Below, piece by piece: positions 1 through 6,203 of a stretch of 8,794 nucleotides of DNA (position 1 is the stretch's first letter; each line of letters starts with the position of its first letter). The DNA is from an uncultured Sphingosinicella sp. (GTDB lineage Bacteria > Pseudomonadota > Alphaproteobacteria > Sphingomonadales > Sphingomonadaceae). The stretch covers positions 1-8,794 of the forward strand of contig CAMPIH010000095.1 in the NCBI GenBank assembly GCA_946886275.1, written 5' to 3'. The translations under genes and the position numbers were made by a program. The notes under the pieces are model-generated. The model searched no databases. It was given only the letters and a program-made list of their open reading frames with translations, and had not been told where the DNA came from.

Positions 1-1031
1 TTTCCCACCCGCGCTTCATCCAGCAGCACCGGATGAACGCCGGCATCATCGTCGATGCGCCTTTGCTCGACGTCCGCTTCCGCAACGGCCGCAAGCTCGG
101 CACGGTCGAGGATTATTTCGCCTCCACCTTGTCGGTCGGCGACACCTTCTTCTTCGCCGGTCTCGTGCTCGAAGTGGAGCGGATGCAGGGCACCGAGATC
201 ATCGTCAGGGCGACCAGCCGGTCGGCGCGGATACCGACCTATGTCGGCGTTCGGATGGCGATGACGACCCATCTCGCCGACCGGGTCAGGCGCTTTCTCG
301 CCGAGCCGGAGCAATGGCGGCGCTTCCCCGACGACGTCCGCGAATGGCTCGAAATCCAGCAGCGCCGCTCGCGGCTTCCCGAACCTGACCAGCTGCTCGT
401 GGAGACCTTCCCGCACGAAGGCCGCCACTACATGGTGATCTACAGCTTCGAAGGCTGGAACGCGCACCAGTCGCTTGGAATGCTCGTCACCCGGCGGATG
501 GAGACGGCCGGCCTCAAGCCGCTCGGCTTCGTCTCGAACGATTATGCGCTCGCCTGCTACGGCCTCGAGCCGATCGCGGATCCGCGCGCCTTGCTCAGCG
601 CCGATTTGCTCGAGGACGAGTTCGTCGAATGGGTCCAGGGCTCCAACCTGCTCAAGCGCGCCTTCCGGGAGGTCGCGGTGATCGGCGGGCTGGTCGAGCG
701 GCATCATCCCGGCAAGCGAAAGTCAGGCCGCCAGGTGACCTTTTCGACCGACCTCATCTACGACGTCCTTCGACGCTACGAGCCCGATCATCTGCTGCTC
801 AGGGCCGCTTGGGACGATGCCAGATCCCGCCTCACCGACGTTCGAAGGCTGGCGTCGCTCCTGGAACGCGCGGTCGGGACGATGCTCCACGTCGATATCG
901 ACCGGATCTCGCCGATGGCAGTGCCGGTGATGGTGATGATCGGCCGGGAGGCGGCGCCGCCGGGCGCCGCCGAGGACGAGTTGCTGATCGAGGCGGAATC
1001 GCTGGCCGACGTGGCGATGAGGCTCGGTTGA
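1..1031 (+). CDS. Ligase-associated Lhr-type DEXH helicase, C-terminal part (5' end outside window)
   Basis: This is the end of a large ATP-dependent helicase of the Lhr family, the subgroup encoded near an ATP-dependent DNA ligase and thought to act in DNA damage repair. The first complete codon is at position 3, and the frame is open to the window edge, so the ATG at 33 is internal. The ATPase core is upstream and not visible. The 342 visible residues carry the post-helicase module. Landmarks are an RMNAGIIVD stretch where the beta-barrel begins, LLVETFPHEGRHY, the FEGWNAHQSLGMLVTRR block, SNDYAL, and near the end FSTDLIYDVLRRYEPDHLLLRAAW and ISPMAVPVMVMIGRE. I recall these blocks as typical of this subgroup. 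The gene ends 4 bp from a convergent gene. The phosphoesterase PdeM, often found just downstream in this DNA-repair cluster, is not here. Family assignment is confident; the exact in vivo role is inferred from the family. Confidence 0.9.
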   Translation, partial: SHPRFIQQHRMNAGIIVDAPLLDVRFRNGRKLGTVEDYFASTLSVGDTFFFAGLVLEVERMQGTEIIVRATSRSARIPTYVGVRMAMTTHLADRVRRFLAEPEQWRRFPDDVREWLEIQQRRSRLPEPDQLLVETFPHEGRHYMVIYSFEGWNAHQSLGMLVTRRMETAGLKPLGFVSNDYALACYGLEPIADPRALLSADLLEDEFVEWVQGSNLLKRAFREVAVIGGLVERHHPGKRKSGRQVTFSTDLIYDVLRRYEPDHLLLRAAWDDARSRLTDVRRLASLLERAVGTMLHVDIDRISPMAVPVMVMIGREAAPPGAAEDELLIEAESLADVAMRLG

Positions 1032-1038
1032 GCGCTCA
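1029..1038. repeat. 10-bp perfect palindrome containing two convergent stop codons
   Basis: TGAGCGCTCA reads the same on both strands. Its left TGA is the stop codon of the helicase on the plus strand, and its right TCA is the TGA stop of the minus-strand gene. The two reading frames are therefore separated by only 4 bp, which leaves no room for an ordinary terminator between them. Confidence 0.85.
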
Positions 1039-1437
1039 GCCGGCGGCGAAGGGAATGTCGACCGTGACCGGCGCGAAGGGGGAATCCGCCTGCGGCGACT
1101 CCGCCAGCGTCAGGACGGCTCCGAACATGTCCTCGAGCGGCGAGACCTGGGCCGTGGCTTCGCCTGCGAAGGCCGAAGCGCCGGCGGCCTCGCCGCTCTC
1201 TCCGGATTCCGACCCGAGAAACTCGCTCAGCACCTTGTCGAGATGAACGCCGAGCGAATCGGCCGAAGCGAGCCATTCAGGAATGCCCGCCTCCGGCCCC
1301 TTGTGGCTCCAGGCCTCGAGGAATCGCGCATGAAGGATTTCGAGCGGCGGTCTTCCGACGTCTTCATCCTCGACTCCGTCGGATCGCTTCGAGACCGCGG
1401 AAAGCGGCTTGTGCGCCAGCCTTTCGAGAAAATTCAC
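1036..1437 (-). CDS. Hypothetical acidic protein, 133 aa
   Basis: I do not recognise this protein. It would start with GTG at 1437, preceded by a purine-rich Shine-Dalgarno-like run (GGGGAAGGGG) about 6 nt upstream. The minus-strand codons are rich in G/C at the third position, for example in the last ten codons, and this supports real coding. The N-terminal half (about residues 25-75) looks globular and helical, with aromatic and acidic residues and an ILHARFLEAWSHKG stretch. The middle (about 75-95) is a low-complexity Gly/Ala/Ser/Glu linker. The C-terminus is hydrophobic and acidic. No signal peptide, membrane segment or metal motif is visible. It is convergent with the helicase and divergent from the zinc-ribbon gene. 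An open frame on the opposite strand (1243 onward) is the 5' extension of the zinc-ribbon frame, not a competing gene. It is probably a lineage-specific cytosolic protein of unknown function. Confidence 0.65.
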   Translation of the reverse strand: MNFLERLAHKPLSAVSKRSDGVEDEDVGRPPLEILHARFLEAWSHKGPEAGIPEWLASADSLGVHLDKVLSEFLGSESGESGEAAGASAFAGEATAQVSPLEDMFGAVLTLAESPQADSPFAPVTVDIPFAAG

Positions 1438-1464
1438 CTCAGCCCCTTCCCCAGCCTGGCGAGT

Positions 1465-1493
1465 AACTTATTCGAATTGGCGGCAGCTGTGAA
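1465..1493 (-). promoter_or_regulatory. Weak sigma-70-like promoter candidate for the minus-strand hypothetical gene
   Basis: Read on the minus strand there is a TTCACA hexamer (1493-1488; five of six match TTGACA), a 17-bp spacer, and TAAGTT (1470-1465; three of six match TATAAT). Transcription would begin near 1458, about 20 nt before the GTG start. The -35 is good and the -10 is poor. This is only a plausible candidate in the 123-bp divergent spacer. Confidence 0.25.
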
Positions 1494-1560
1494 GCGCGCG
1501 CTGGTGCGCCGGCGGATCGATTATGGCACGATCTCGTTGCGACAGGATCGGGAGAAGAAG

Positions 1561-1794
1561 ATGGATGTTTCGGCGGAGGTTCATTGCGGCAAGTGCGGCA
1601 GCGCCAATTACAGCCTGCCGTCAGGTGCCGAATCCTCGTCGCTCATCATCTGCAACGATTGCAGCCGCGAGATGGGCACGGTCGGCGGCCTGATCGACGA
1701 GCTGCTCGCGCAGGTCACCGCCCATTCGGCCGAGGCGCTTCGCCGCGACCTCGACCGCATCGGGGACTCGTCCGAAGCTTCGCCGCCCGCTTGA
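1561..1794 (+). CDS. Small zinc-ribbon protein, 77 aa
   Basis: The protein has two CxxC knuckles: Cys9-Gly-Lys-Cys12 and Cys31-Asn-Asp-Cys34. They are 18 residues apart, the spacing of a rubredoxin-like zinc ribbon that binds one Zn(II). The part after residue 40 is predicted helical and ends in a short Ser/Pro/Ala tail. The frame is open back to 1243, but I place the start at the ATG at 1561. That ATG has a GGGAG Shine-Dalgarno 6 nt upstream, puts the knuckles near the N-terminus as in other small ribbon proteins, and avoids overlap with the divergent gene. A GTG at 1489 in the same frame is a weaker alternative. No catalytic domain is present. Roles known for such proteins include nucleic-acid or protein contact, but nothing here identifies a partner. 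The dipeptidase gene follows 51 bp downstream on the same strand, so co-transcription is possible. Confidence 0.72.
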   Translation: MDVSAEVHCGKCGSANYSLPSGAESSSLIICNDCSREMGTVGGLIDELLAQVTAHSAEALRRDLDRIGDSSEASPPA

Positions 1795-1845
1795 CCCGCC
1801 GCGCTTGATGGTTCCAATTGGCCGGCCACATCCGGAGCCTGTCAA

Positions 1846-3057
1846 ATGCGTCTTGTCACTGCCGCGGCCCTTTGCCTTCTCGCGACCGTTCCCGCCTCCG
1901 CTCAAGCCCCCGCTTCCGCTCAAGCTGACGTCGATCCTCAAGTCCGGCTGATCCACGAGCAGATGCTCGTCCTCGACACCCATCTCGACACTCCGGCCCG
2001 GTTCGACAGCGGCGAATGGGATTTCACCGATCTTCACCATTATGGCTGGGACTTGAGCCAGACCGATCTGCCGCGGATGGATCTTGGCGGGCTCGATGGC
2101 GGCTTCTTCGTCATCTACACGGCCCAGGGCGAGCTGACGCCGGAAGGCTATGCTTCGGCGCGCGACCGGGCGCTGGTCCGTGCCGCTGCGATCCGCCGGG
2201 TGATCGGCGAAAACCGGGATCGGATGGGCCTTGCGCTCACCGCCGACGACGCCGAGCGGCTCCACTCCGAAGGCAGGAAGATTGCCTTCATGAGCATCGA
2301 GAATAGCTGGCCGCTGGGCGAGGACCTGTCGCTCCTGGACACCTTCCACAAATTGGGGGTGAGGATGGCGGGACCGGTTCACAGCCGGTCCAATCAGCTC
2401 GCCGACAGCACCACCGGTGAAGCCCGCTGGAACGGCCTGTCTCCGCTCGGGCGCCAGTGGGTGGCGGAAATGAACCGCCTCGGCATGGTGATCGACGGAA
2501 GCCATTCTTCGGACGCAGCGATCGATCAGATGATGGAGCTGAGCCGGGTTCCGATCGTCCTGTCGCACCACGGCCCGCGCGACCTTTATGATCATCCCCG
2601 CAACACCAGCGACGAGCGGATGAGAAGGCTTGCGAGCAAGGGTGGCGTCATGTTCATGAACACCCTGTTCCTGGGCACGACCGACGGCTCGGACGAGCGC
2701 AGCGAAATCGAGCGCCGCCAGCAGATGTGGCACAGCCTCACCGCACAAGAGCGCCGCCAGCTGGTCGCGGACAAGGCCGCGCTGGACGCCCGCCAGCCGG
2801 CGACGACGATCACCTTCGACATGTTCATGCGCAGCCTTCTCCACGCCGTCGAGGTGATGGGGGTCGACCATGTCGGACTCGGTGCCGACTGGGACGGCGG
2901 CGGCGGAGTCGTCGGGATGGACGATGTCAGCCTGTTGCCGCGGATCACGGCCCGCCTGCTCCGCGAAGGAATGAGCGAGGAAGATATCGCCAAGATCATG
3001 GGCGGAAACCTGTTGAGGGTCCTTCGCCAGGTTCAGGCTGGCGCAGCAAGATCCTGA
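1846..3057 (+). CDS. Exported dipeptidase, peptidase family M19 (membrane/renal dipeptidase type)
   Basis: M19 enzymes are dizinc amidohydrolase-fold dipeptidases that cleave dipeptides, often including those with a D-residue at the C-terminal position. The first 19-21 residues are a Sec signal peptide (short basic start, hydrophobic core, ASA-Q cleavage site). There is no lipobox, so the mature enzyme should be periplasmic. The metal ligands line up with the family: His46-x-Asp48 in LDTHLDTP, bridging Glu152 in SIENSW, His220 in IDGSH, and His241 in LSHHGPR. Arg252 (HPRNTSDE) and Asp348 (GLGADWDG) match substrate-site positions of renal dipeptidase. At 403 aa it has normal family length and appears intact. 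The ATG at 1846 has a CGGAG Shine-Dalgarno about 9 nt upstream. The substrate is unknown; peptide scavenging or cell-wall peptide turnover are both reasonable. No functional link to the following kinase is evident. Confidence 0.93.
   Translation: MRLVTAAALCLLATVPASAQAPASAQADVDPQVRLIHEQMLVLDTHLDTPARFDSGEWDFTDLHHYGWDLSQTDLPRMDLGGLDGGFFVIYTAQGELTPEGYASARDRALVRAAAIRRVIGENRDRMGLALTADDAERLHSEGRKIAFMSIENSWPLGEDLSLLDTFHKLGVRMAGPVHSRSNQLADSTTGEARWNGLSPLGRQWVAEMNRLGMVIDGSHSSDAAIDQMMELSRVPIVLSHHGPRDLYDHPRNTSDERMRRLASKGGVMFMNTLFLGTTDGSDERSEIERRQQMWHSLTAQERRQLVADKAALDARQPATTITFDMFMRSLLHAVEVMGVDHVGLGADWDGGGGVVGMDDVSLLPRITARLLREGMSEEDIAKIMGGNLLRVLRQVQAGAARS
1893..1925 (+). repeat. 18-bp-period tandem duplication in the dipeptidase signal-peptide region
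   Basis: Positions 1893-1907 and 1911-1925 match at 14 of 15 bases with an 18-bp period. The period is six codons, so the frame is kept. The protein consequence is the pentapeptide ASAQA twice (residues 17-21 and 23-27), which supplies two possible signal-peptidase I sites. Confidence 0.7.
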
Positions 3058-3127
3058 TTTCGTTGGCTCTTCCTTCGTTCGGCAAGCAGCGCTAGACTGC
3101 TCCTTCGTCCTGGGGGCTCATCAGTAG

Positions 3128-5257
3128 ATGCCGTTCCGACCCGATTCCGCCGGCCCTCAGCCGTCACCGCCCATTCCACCGGGAGGGACGGCGACGGCGG
3201 CGCGCGCCTTCGACTGGGGTTCGACCCCCTTGGGCCCCGCAGCGGACTGGCCGCAGCCGCTGAAGGCGGCGGCGAGCATCGTCCTCGGCTCCAACGTGCC
3301 GATGATCCTCGCCTGGGGACCGGAGCTGATCGTCATCCATAATGACAGCTACGGCGAGATGCTCGGGGACCGAAATCGCGGGCTGGGCAGGCCGATCAGC
3401 CACGTCTGGGCCGACAATTGGGACGTGGTCAGCGAAAATGTCGATCGGGTGATGAAGGGCGAGACGGTCCATGTCGAGCGAGCGCCCAGGCGCCTTCGCC
3501 GAGGCGAATCGCTCGAAACCCACTGGATCACCGGCTGCTACAATCCTGTGATCGATGAATCGGACCGGCCGGTCGGCCTGTTCGGAGTCGTCACCGCGAT
3601 TCTCGACGAACAGTCCGAGCTCAACCTTCGAGAGAGCGAGGAACGGTTCCGGCTGATCGCCGATTCCGCCCCGACCCTGATCTGGGTGACGCAGCTCGAT
3701 CGCAAGCGCAGCTTCGTCAACCGCGCCTATGTCGACTTTCTCCAGATCACCTATGAACAGGCGGTCGATTTCGACTGGCGGACGATCATCCACCCCGACG
3801 ACCAGCAGCGGATCCTCGCCGAATCGATCGCCGGCGAGGCAAGCCTGAAGCCGTTCGCGCTTGAAGGACGCTATCGCCGCGGCGACGGCGAATGGCGATG
3901 GGTGCGATCCATCTCGCAACCGCGCTGGGGACCGGGCGGCGAACATCTCGGCTTCATCGGCGTCGCTCACGACATCACCGAGGCGAAGCAAGCCGAGCAG
4001 GGCCTTCGCGAGATGAACGAGACGCTCGAGCGGCGGGTCGAGGAAAGGACCGCCGAGCTTCGGGCGACGCTTGAAAGGCTTCGGGCGGAGGTCGCCGAGC
4101 GCGAACGCGCCGAGCAGGCCTTGCGCCAGGCCCAGAAGATGGAGGCGGTCGGCCAGCTCACCGGCGGCATCGCTCACGATTTCAACAATCTGCTCACCCC
4201 GGTGATCGGCGGACTCGAGATCATCACCCGCAACCTCGAGGACCCGAGGCTCAAGCGGATCGCCGACACGGCCCTGGAATCGAGCCGGCGCGGCGCCAAG
4301 CTGACGACCCAGCTGCTGACCTTCTCCCGGCTCCAGCGAATTCAGATGGCGCCGGTGGAGGTGAACCGGGTGATCGCGCAGATGCGCGAGATCCTCCATC
4401 ACACGATCGGCCCCGACGTGACCGTCTCGACCCACCTCGACGCCGGCGCCGGCCTTGCCCAGTGCGACGAGAACCAGCTCGAAAACGCCCTTCTCAACCT
4501 CGCGATCAATGCGCGGGACTCGATGCCTCAGGGCGGCCGGCTCACCATCTCGACCGAGGCTCGCCGGATCGAAGGGGAAGCCGACGTCAGCGACGGCGAC
4601 TATGTGTGCATCACGGTGGCCGACAGCGGCGAAGGCATGGAGCCGGAGGTCCTCGCCCGCGCCACCGAACCTTTCTTCTCGACCAAGCCGCTCGGCAAGG
4701 GGACCGGCCTCGGCCTCGCCCAGGTCTACGGAATCTCCCGCCAGTCGGGCGGAGCGCTGAGGATCGAAAGCCGAAGGGGCGAGGGAACGACGGTCTGCGT
4801 CCTCCTGCCGACGGCAGGCGCGGGATTGGCGGAGTCGGTGGGCAATGGGGACCGTCCGGGCCATGCGCCGGCCAGGGCAGGAACGATCTTTCTGGTCGAC
4901 GACGACCCCGACGTCCGCGCCTTCCTTTGCGACCTTCTGGAGGAGCTCGGCCACTCGGTGAAGGCTTTCGCCACTGGAGCGGAAGCGCTGGCGGCGCTCG
5001 AAGGCCAGGCTCCCGATCTCATCCTCGTCGATTTCGCCATGCCGGGAATGAACGGGGCCGAGCTGGCCGGCCACGTTCGAGCCCGCCATCCGGACCTTCC
5101 CATCGTCTTCATCACCGGCTTCGCCGAAAGCGATCAGCTGGAGGCCGCGGCGGCAGACGGAGCGCCGGTCCTGCGCAAGCCGTTCGGAATGGACGAGCTT
5201 GCCCGAATGGTCGCCTCGCTGGTCGGCGACGGCCCCCTTGAACAGCCGCCCTCGTGA
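3128..5257 (+). CDS. Soluble PAS-PAS hybrid sensor histidine kinase with C-terminal receiver
   Basis: This 709-aa protein is a cytoplasmic hybrid kinase with no membrane segment. In order it has: a Pro-rich start with the [15 protein letters not shown] motif often seen ahead of such PAS domains (28-42); PAS 1 (about 45-160); PAS 2 with a PAC motif (about 170-285, IHPDD and GEWRWVRS); a coiled coil (about 286-335); a HisKA domain with phospho-acceptor His350 in [11 protein letters not shown]; and an HATPase with N-box Asn461, G1 box DSGEGM (499-504), EPFFSTK (514-520) and GKGTGLGL (523-530). The receiver follows (about 586-698) with acidic Asp591/Asp592, phospho-acceptor Asp635 in VDFAMPG, Thr663 and Lys684. 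All key residues are present, so it should be active. The bound signal or cofactor cannot be read from sequence. An in-frame TAG directly before the ATG fixes 3128 as the earliest ATG start; the Shine-Dalgarno (GGGGGC) is weak. The 70-bp gap from the dipeptidase holds only a 5-bp hairpin (3085-3101). No partner regulator is adjacent. Confidence 0.93.
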   Translation: MPFRPDSAGPQPSPPIPPGGTATAARAFDWGSTPLGPAADWPQPLKAAASIVLGSNVPMILAWGPELIVIHNDSYGEMLGDRNRGLGRPISHVWADNWDVVSENVDRVMKGETVHVERAPRRLRRGESLETHWITGCYNPVIDESDRPVGLFGVVTAILDEQSELNLRESEERFRLIADSAPTLIWVTQLDRKRSFVNRAYVDFLQITYEQAVDFDWRTIIHPDDQQRILAESIAGEASLKPFALEGRYRRGDGEWRWVRSISQPRWGPGGEHLGFIGVAHDITEAKQAEQGLREMNETLERRVEERTAELRATLERLRAEVAERERAEQALRQAQKMEAVGQLTGGIAHDFNNLLTPVIGGLEIITRNLEDPRLKRIADTALESSRRGAKLTTQLLTFSRLQRIQMAPVEVNRVIAQMREILHHTIGPDVTVSTHLDAGAGLAQCDENQLENALLNLAINARDSMPQGGRLTISTEARRIEGEADVSDGDYVCITVADSGEGMEPEVLARATEPFFSTKPLGKGTGLGLAQVYGISRQSGGALRIESRRGEGTTVCVLLPTAGAGLAESVGNGDRPGHAPARAGTIFLVDDDPDVRAFLCDLLEELGHSVKAFATGAEALAALEGQAPDLILVDFAMPGMNGAELAGHVRARHPDLPIVFITGFAESDQLEAAAADGAPVLRKPFGMDELARMVASLVGDGPLEQPPS

Positions 5258-5264
5258 ACTAGAT
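5237..5264 (+). promoter_or_regulatory. Candidate heat-shock (RpoH, sigma-32) promoter for hsp20
   Basis: CTTGAA at 5237-5242 is followed after 16 bp by CTAGAT at 5259-5264. Alphaproteobacterial RpoH promoters as I know them have CTTGAA at -35 and a CTATAT-like -10, so only one -10 base differs. The -35 lies within the last codons of the kinase gene. Predicted transcription start is near 5270-5272, giving a leader of about 97 nt, the usual length of a ROSE leader. This is inferred from pattern and position only. Confidence 0.55.
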
Positions 5265-5269
5265 CGACG

Positions 5270-5367
5270 GCACCGGGATCGCCTCGAGCCATTCCGGTCG
5301 TTCGTCCGGGGCCTTGCCTGCTTTCGGGACGCGCCCCGCGACATGTTGCTCTTGAGGAGGACATGAG
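5270..5367 (+). promoter_or_regulatory. ROSE-type RNA thermometer in the hsp20 5' leader
   Basis: ROSE elements are leaders of small heat-shock genes that hide the ribosome binding site at low temperature and melt on heating. The hallmark is a U-U/C-G-C-U motif paired to the Shine-Dalgarno around an unpaired G. Here 5342-5347 plus 5349-5351 pair with 5357-5365: CAUG with CAUG, then U5346-A5361, U5347-G5360, C5349-G5359, U5350-A5358, C5351-G5357. G5348 bulges inside UUGCU, and the loop is 5352-5356. This buries most of the AGGAGG at 5355-5360, 7 nt before the start codon. Upstream hairpins are possible at 5272-5276 with 5294-5298 (ACCGG/CCGGU) and at 5308-5312 with 5333-5337 (GGGGC/GCCCC), the latter enclosing a small stem 5317-5320/5325-5328. 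A downstream Hsp20 gene is the expected partner. I paired the bases by hand; no folding energy was computed. Confidence 0.82.
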
Positions 5368-5862
5368 ATGAGAGGCTTTGATTTTTCTCCCTATCGCCGG
5401 TCCACGGTCGGTTTCGACCGGCTTTTCGACTATCTCGAAAATGCGAGCCGGGCGGAGCAGGACAATTATCCGCCGTTCGACATCGAGAAGCTCAGCGACG
5501 ACACCTATCGGATCACGCTCGCCGTCGCCGGCTTCAAGCGCGAGGATATCGAGATCGTCGCTCAGCAGAACATGCTGACGATCACCGGGCGCCGCTCGGA
5601 GAACCGAAACCGCGACGGCAATTTCCTTCATGTCGGAATCGCCACCCGGGCATTCGAGCGCAGGTTCGAGCTTGCCGACTTCGTCCGGGTCAGCAGCGCG
5701 GACCTTCGCGACGGCCTTCTCTCGATCGAGCTGGTCCGCGAGGTGCCGGAGGCGATGAGGCCGCGCAAGATCCAGATTGGCGGCGGTGCTTCTGCGATCG
5801 AAAGCGCTCCGAGCGAAGAACGAAGCGAGCAGGAGCCGGCGGAAGCCGAGCAGAACGCCTGA
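5368..5862 (+). CDS. Small heat-shock protein, Hsp20/IbpA family
   Basis: This is an ATP-independent holdase chaperone that binds unfolding proteins in the cytoplasm as oligomers and passes them to DnaK/ClpB. The 164-aa protein has an N-terminal arm (1-33, with GFDRLFDYL as in IbpA-class proteins) and an alpha-crystallin domain at about 34-126. Its landmarks are YPPFDIEKLSDDTYRITLAVAGF, the LTITGRR strand, FERRFELAD and DGLLSIEL. The I-x-I anchor follows at Ile135-Gln-Ile137, which docks neighbouring subunits. A Glu/Ser/Ala-rich acidic tail (about 145-164) follows, somewhat longer than in E. coli IbpA. The ATG at 5368 has AGGAGG 7 nt upstream. An earlier ATG at 5363 sits too close to that site and runs into TGA after one more codon. 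Expression should be heat-induced through the sigma-32-like promoter and the ROSE leader. A strong terminator follows, so the gene is probably monocistronic. Confidence 0.95.
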   Translation: MRGFDFSPYRRSTVGFDRLFDYLENASRAEQDNYPPFDIEKLSDDTYRITLAVAGFKREDIEIVAQQNMLTITGRRSENRNRDGNFLHVGIATRAFERRFELADFVRVSSADLRDGLLSIELVREVPEAMRPRKIQIGGGASAIESAPSEERSEQEPAEAEQNA

Positions 5863-5877
5863 GCCGTCGACTTTATT

Positions 5878-5910
5878 CCGGCGCCGGAAAATCCGGCGCC
5901 GGTCTTTCTC
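5878..5910 (+). terminator. Rho-independent terminator after hsp20
   Basis: A perfect 10-bp all-G/C stem (CCGGCGCCGG at 5878-5887 and 5893-5902) with an AAAAT loop is followed by TCTTTCTC. It starts 15 bp after the hsp20 stop. The U-tract is moderate, but the stem is very strong. Each arm is itself a palindrome, so the pair is a direct as well as an inverted repeat. The sequence flanking the other side gives no U-run, so termination is expected for the plus strand. Confidence 0.8.
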
Positions 5911-6040
5911 CCGTTGAACAGTCTGCACCTTTCGATGAGATCCTCCTGAACGGGGGATTCAGCTTCCATTTAGCCTTTTCTGTGCATGGCGCTCATCAAG
6001 GCGACGCATCTGGCCGCGGGCCGGGAGAGAAGAGCGAGTG
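5903..6040 (+). promoter_or_regulatory. Intergenic control region with TTCAG/TTTAG repeat cluster (5946-5974)
   Basis: This spacer lies between the hsp20 terminator and the 53-aa membrane protein. It holds CTGAA (5946-5950) facing TTCAG (5958-5962) across 7 bp, and two direct half-sites, ATTCAGC (5957-5963) and ATTTAGC (5968-5974), exactly 11 bp apart. One helical turn between direct half-sites is the layout bound by OmpR/PhoB-type response regulators. The AT-rich run after the second half-site (5968-5982) is the likeliest place for a promoter or start point. The order repeat cluster, AT-rich run, short leader, small gene fits activation of the gene at 6041. No clear sigma-70 hexamer pair was found. 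The regulator is unknown and the role is inferred. Confidence 0.4.
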
Positions 6041-6202
6041 ATGAATTTCAGGACCAGGCTTCAAAACCCGTTCCTCCTCGTCGGCCAGGGCTTCCTGGTC
6101 GGCGCCGCCCTTTTCTTCGCCTTGCTTCATCAAAGCGGCGAGGCGCGCTCAGCGCTGTCGCCCGACGTCGAAATGCAGATCGAGGTCGCCGCCCGAAGCT
6201 GA
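6041..6202 (+). CDS. Small single-pass membrane protein, 53 aa, unknown function
   Basis: This short reading frame encodes a basic N-terminus (NFRTRLQ), one hydrophobic segment at about residues 11-29 (FLLVGQGFLVGAALFFALL), and a short polar, acidic tail. About 80 percent of its codons end in G or C, like its neighbours, whereas the longer overlapping frame at 5986-6261 gives an Arg/Pro-rich peptide typical of a shadow. A GGGAGAGA Shine-Dalgarno-like run sits 10 nt upstream of the ATG; a GTG codon immediately before the ATG is in the same frame. By the positive-inside rule the N-terminus should be cytoplasmic and the tail periplasmic. There is no lipobox or catalytic motif. It could be a stress-linked small membrane protein given the repeat cluster upstream. 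I do not recognise a family. Confidence 0.6.
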   Translation: MNFRTRLQNPFLLVGQGFLVGAALFFALLHQSGEARSALSPDVEMQIEVAARS

Positions 6203-6203
6203 C

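Noticed and set aside
1243..1560. 5' extension of the zinc-ribbon reading frame
   Set aside because: It overlaps the divergent 133-aa gene, and the ATG at 1561 has the better ribosome site and start position.
1791..1819. TTGACC-N17-CCAATT as a promoter for the dipeptidase
   Set aside because: The -35 is good, but the -10 matches only two of six bases, and the -35 overlaps the stop codon of the preceding gene. The nearby CCAATTGG and GGCCGGCC palindromes are short and expected by chance in such sequence.
1621..2871. Open frame of 416 codons on the minus strand over the zinc-ribbon gene and dipeptidase
   Set aside because: It spans two well-supported plus-strand genes and their spacer and gives a composition typical of an antisense shadow.
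3085..3101. Hairpin AGCAG/CTGCT between the dipeptidase and the kinase, with a TAGACT -10-like hexamer
   Set aside because: The stem is only 5 bp with no U-tract, and no -35 lies at a suitable distance from TAGACT, so neither terminator nor promoter can be supported.
3164..5344. Open frame of 726 codons on the minus strand, antisense to the hybrid kinase
   Set aside because: It is a GC-rich shadow of the kinase, whose domains and catalytic residues are all on the plus strand. The antisense product is Arg/Gly/Asp-rich and matches no family I know.
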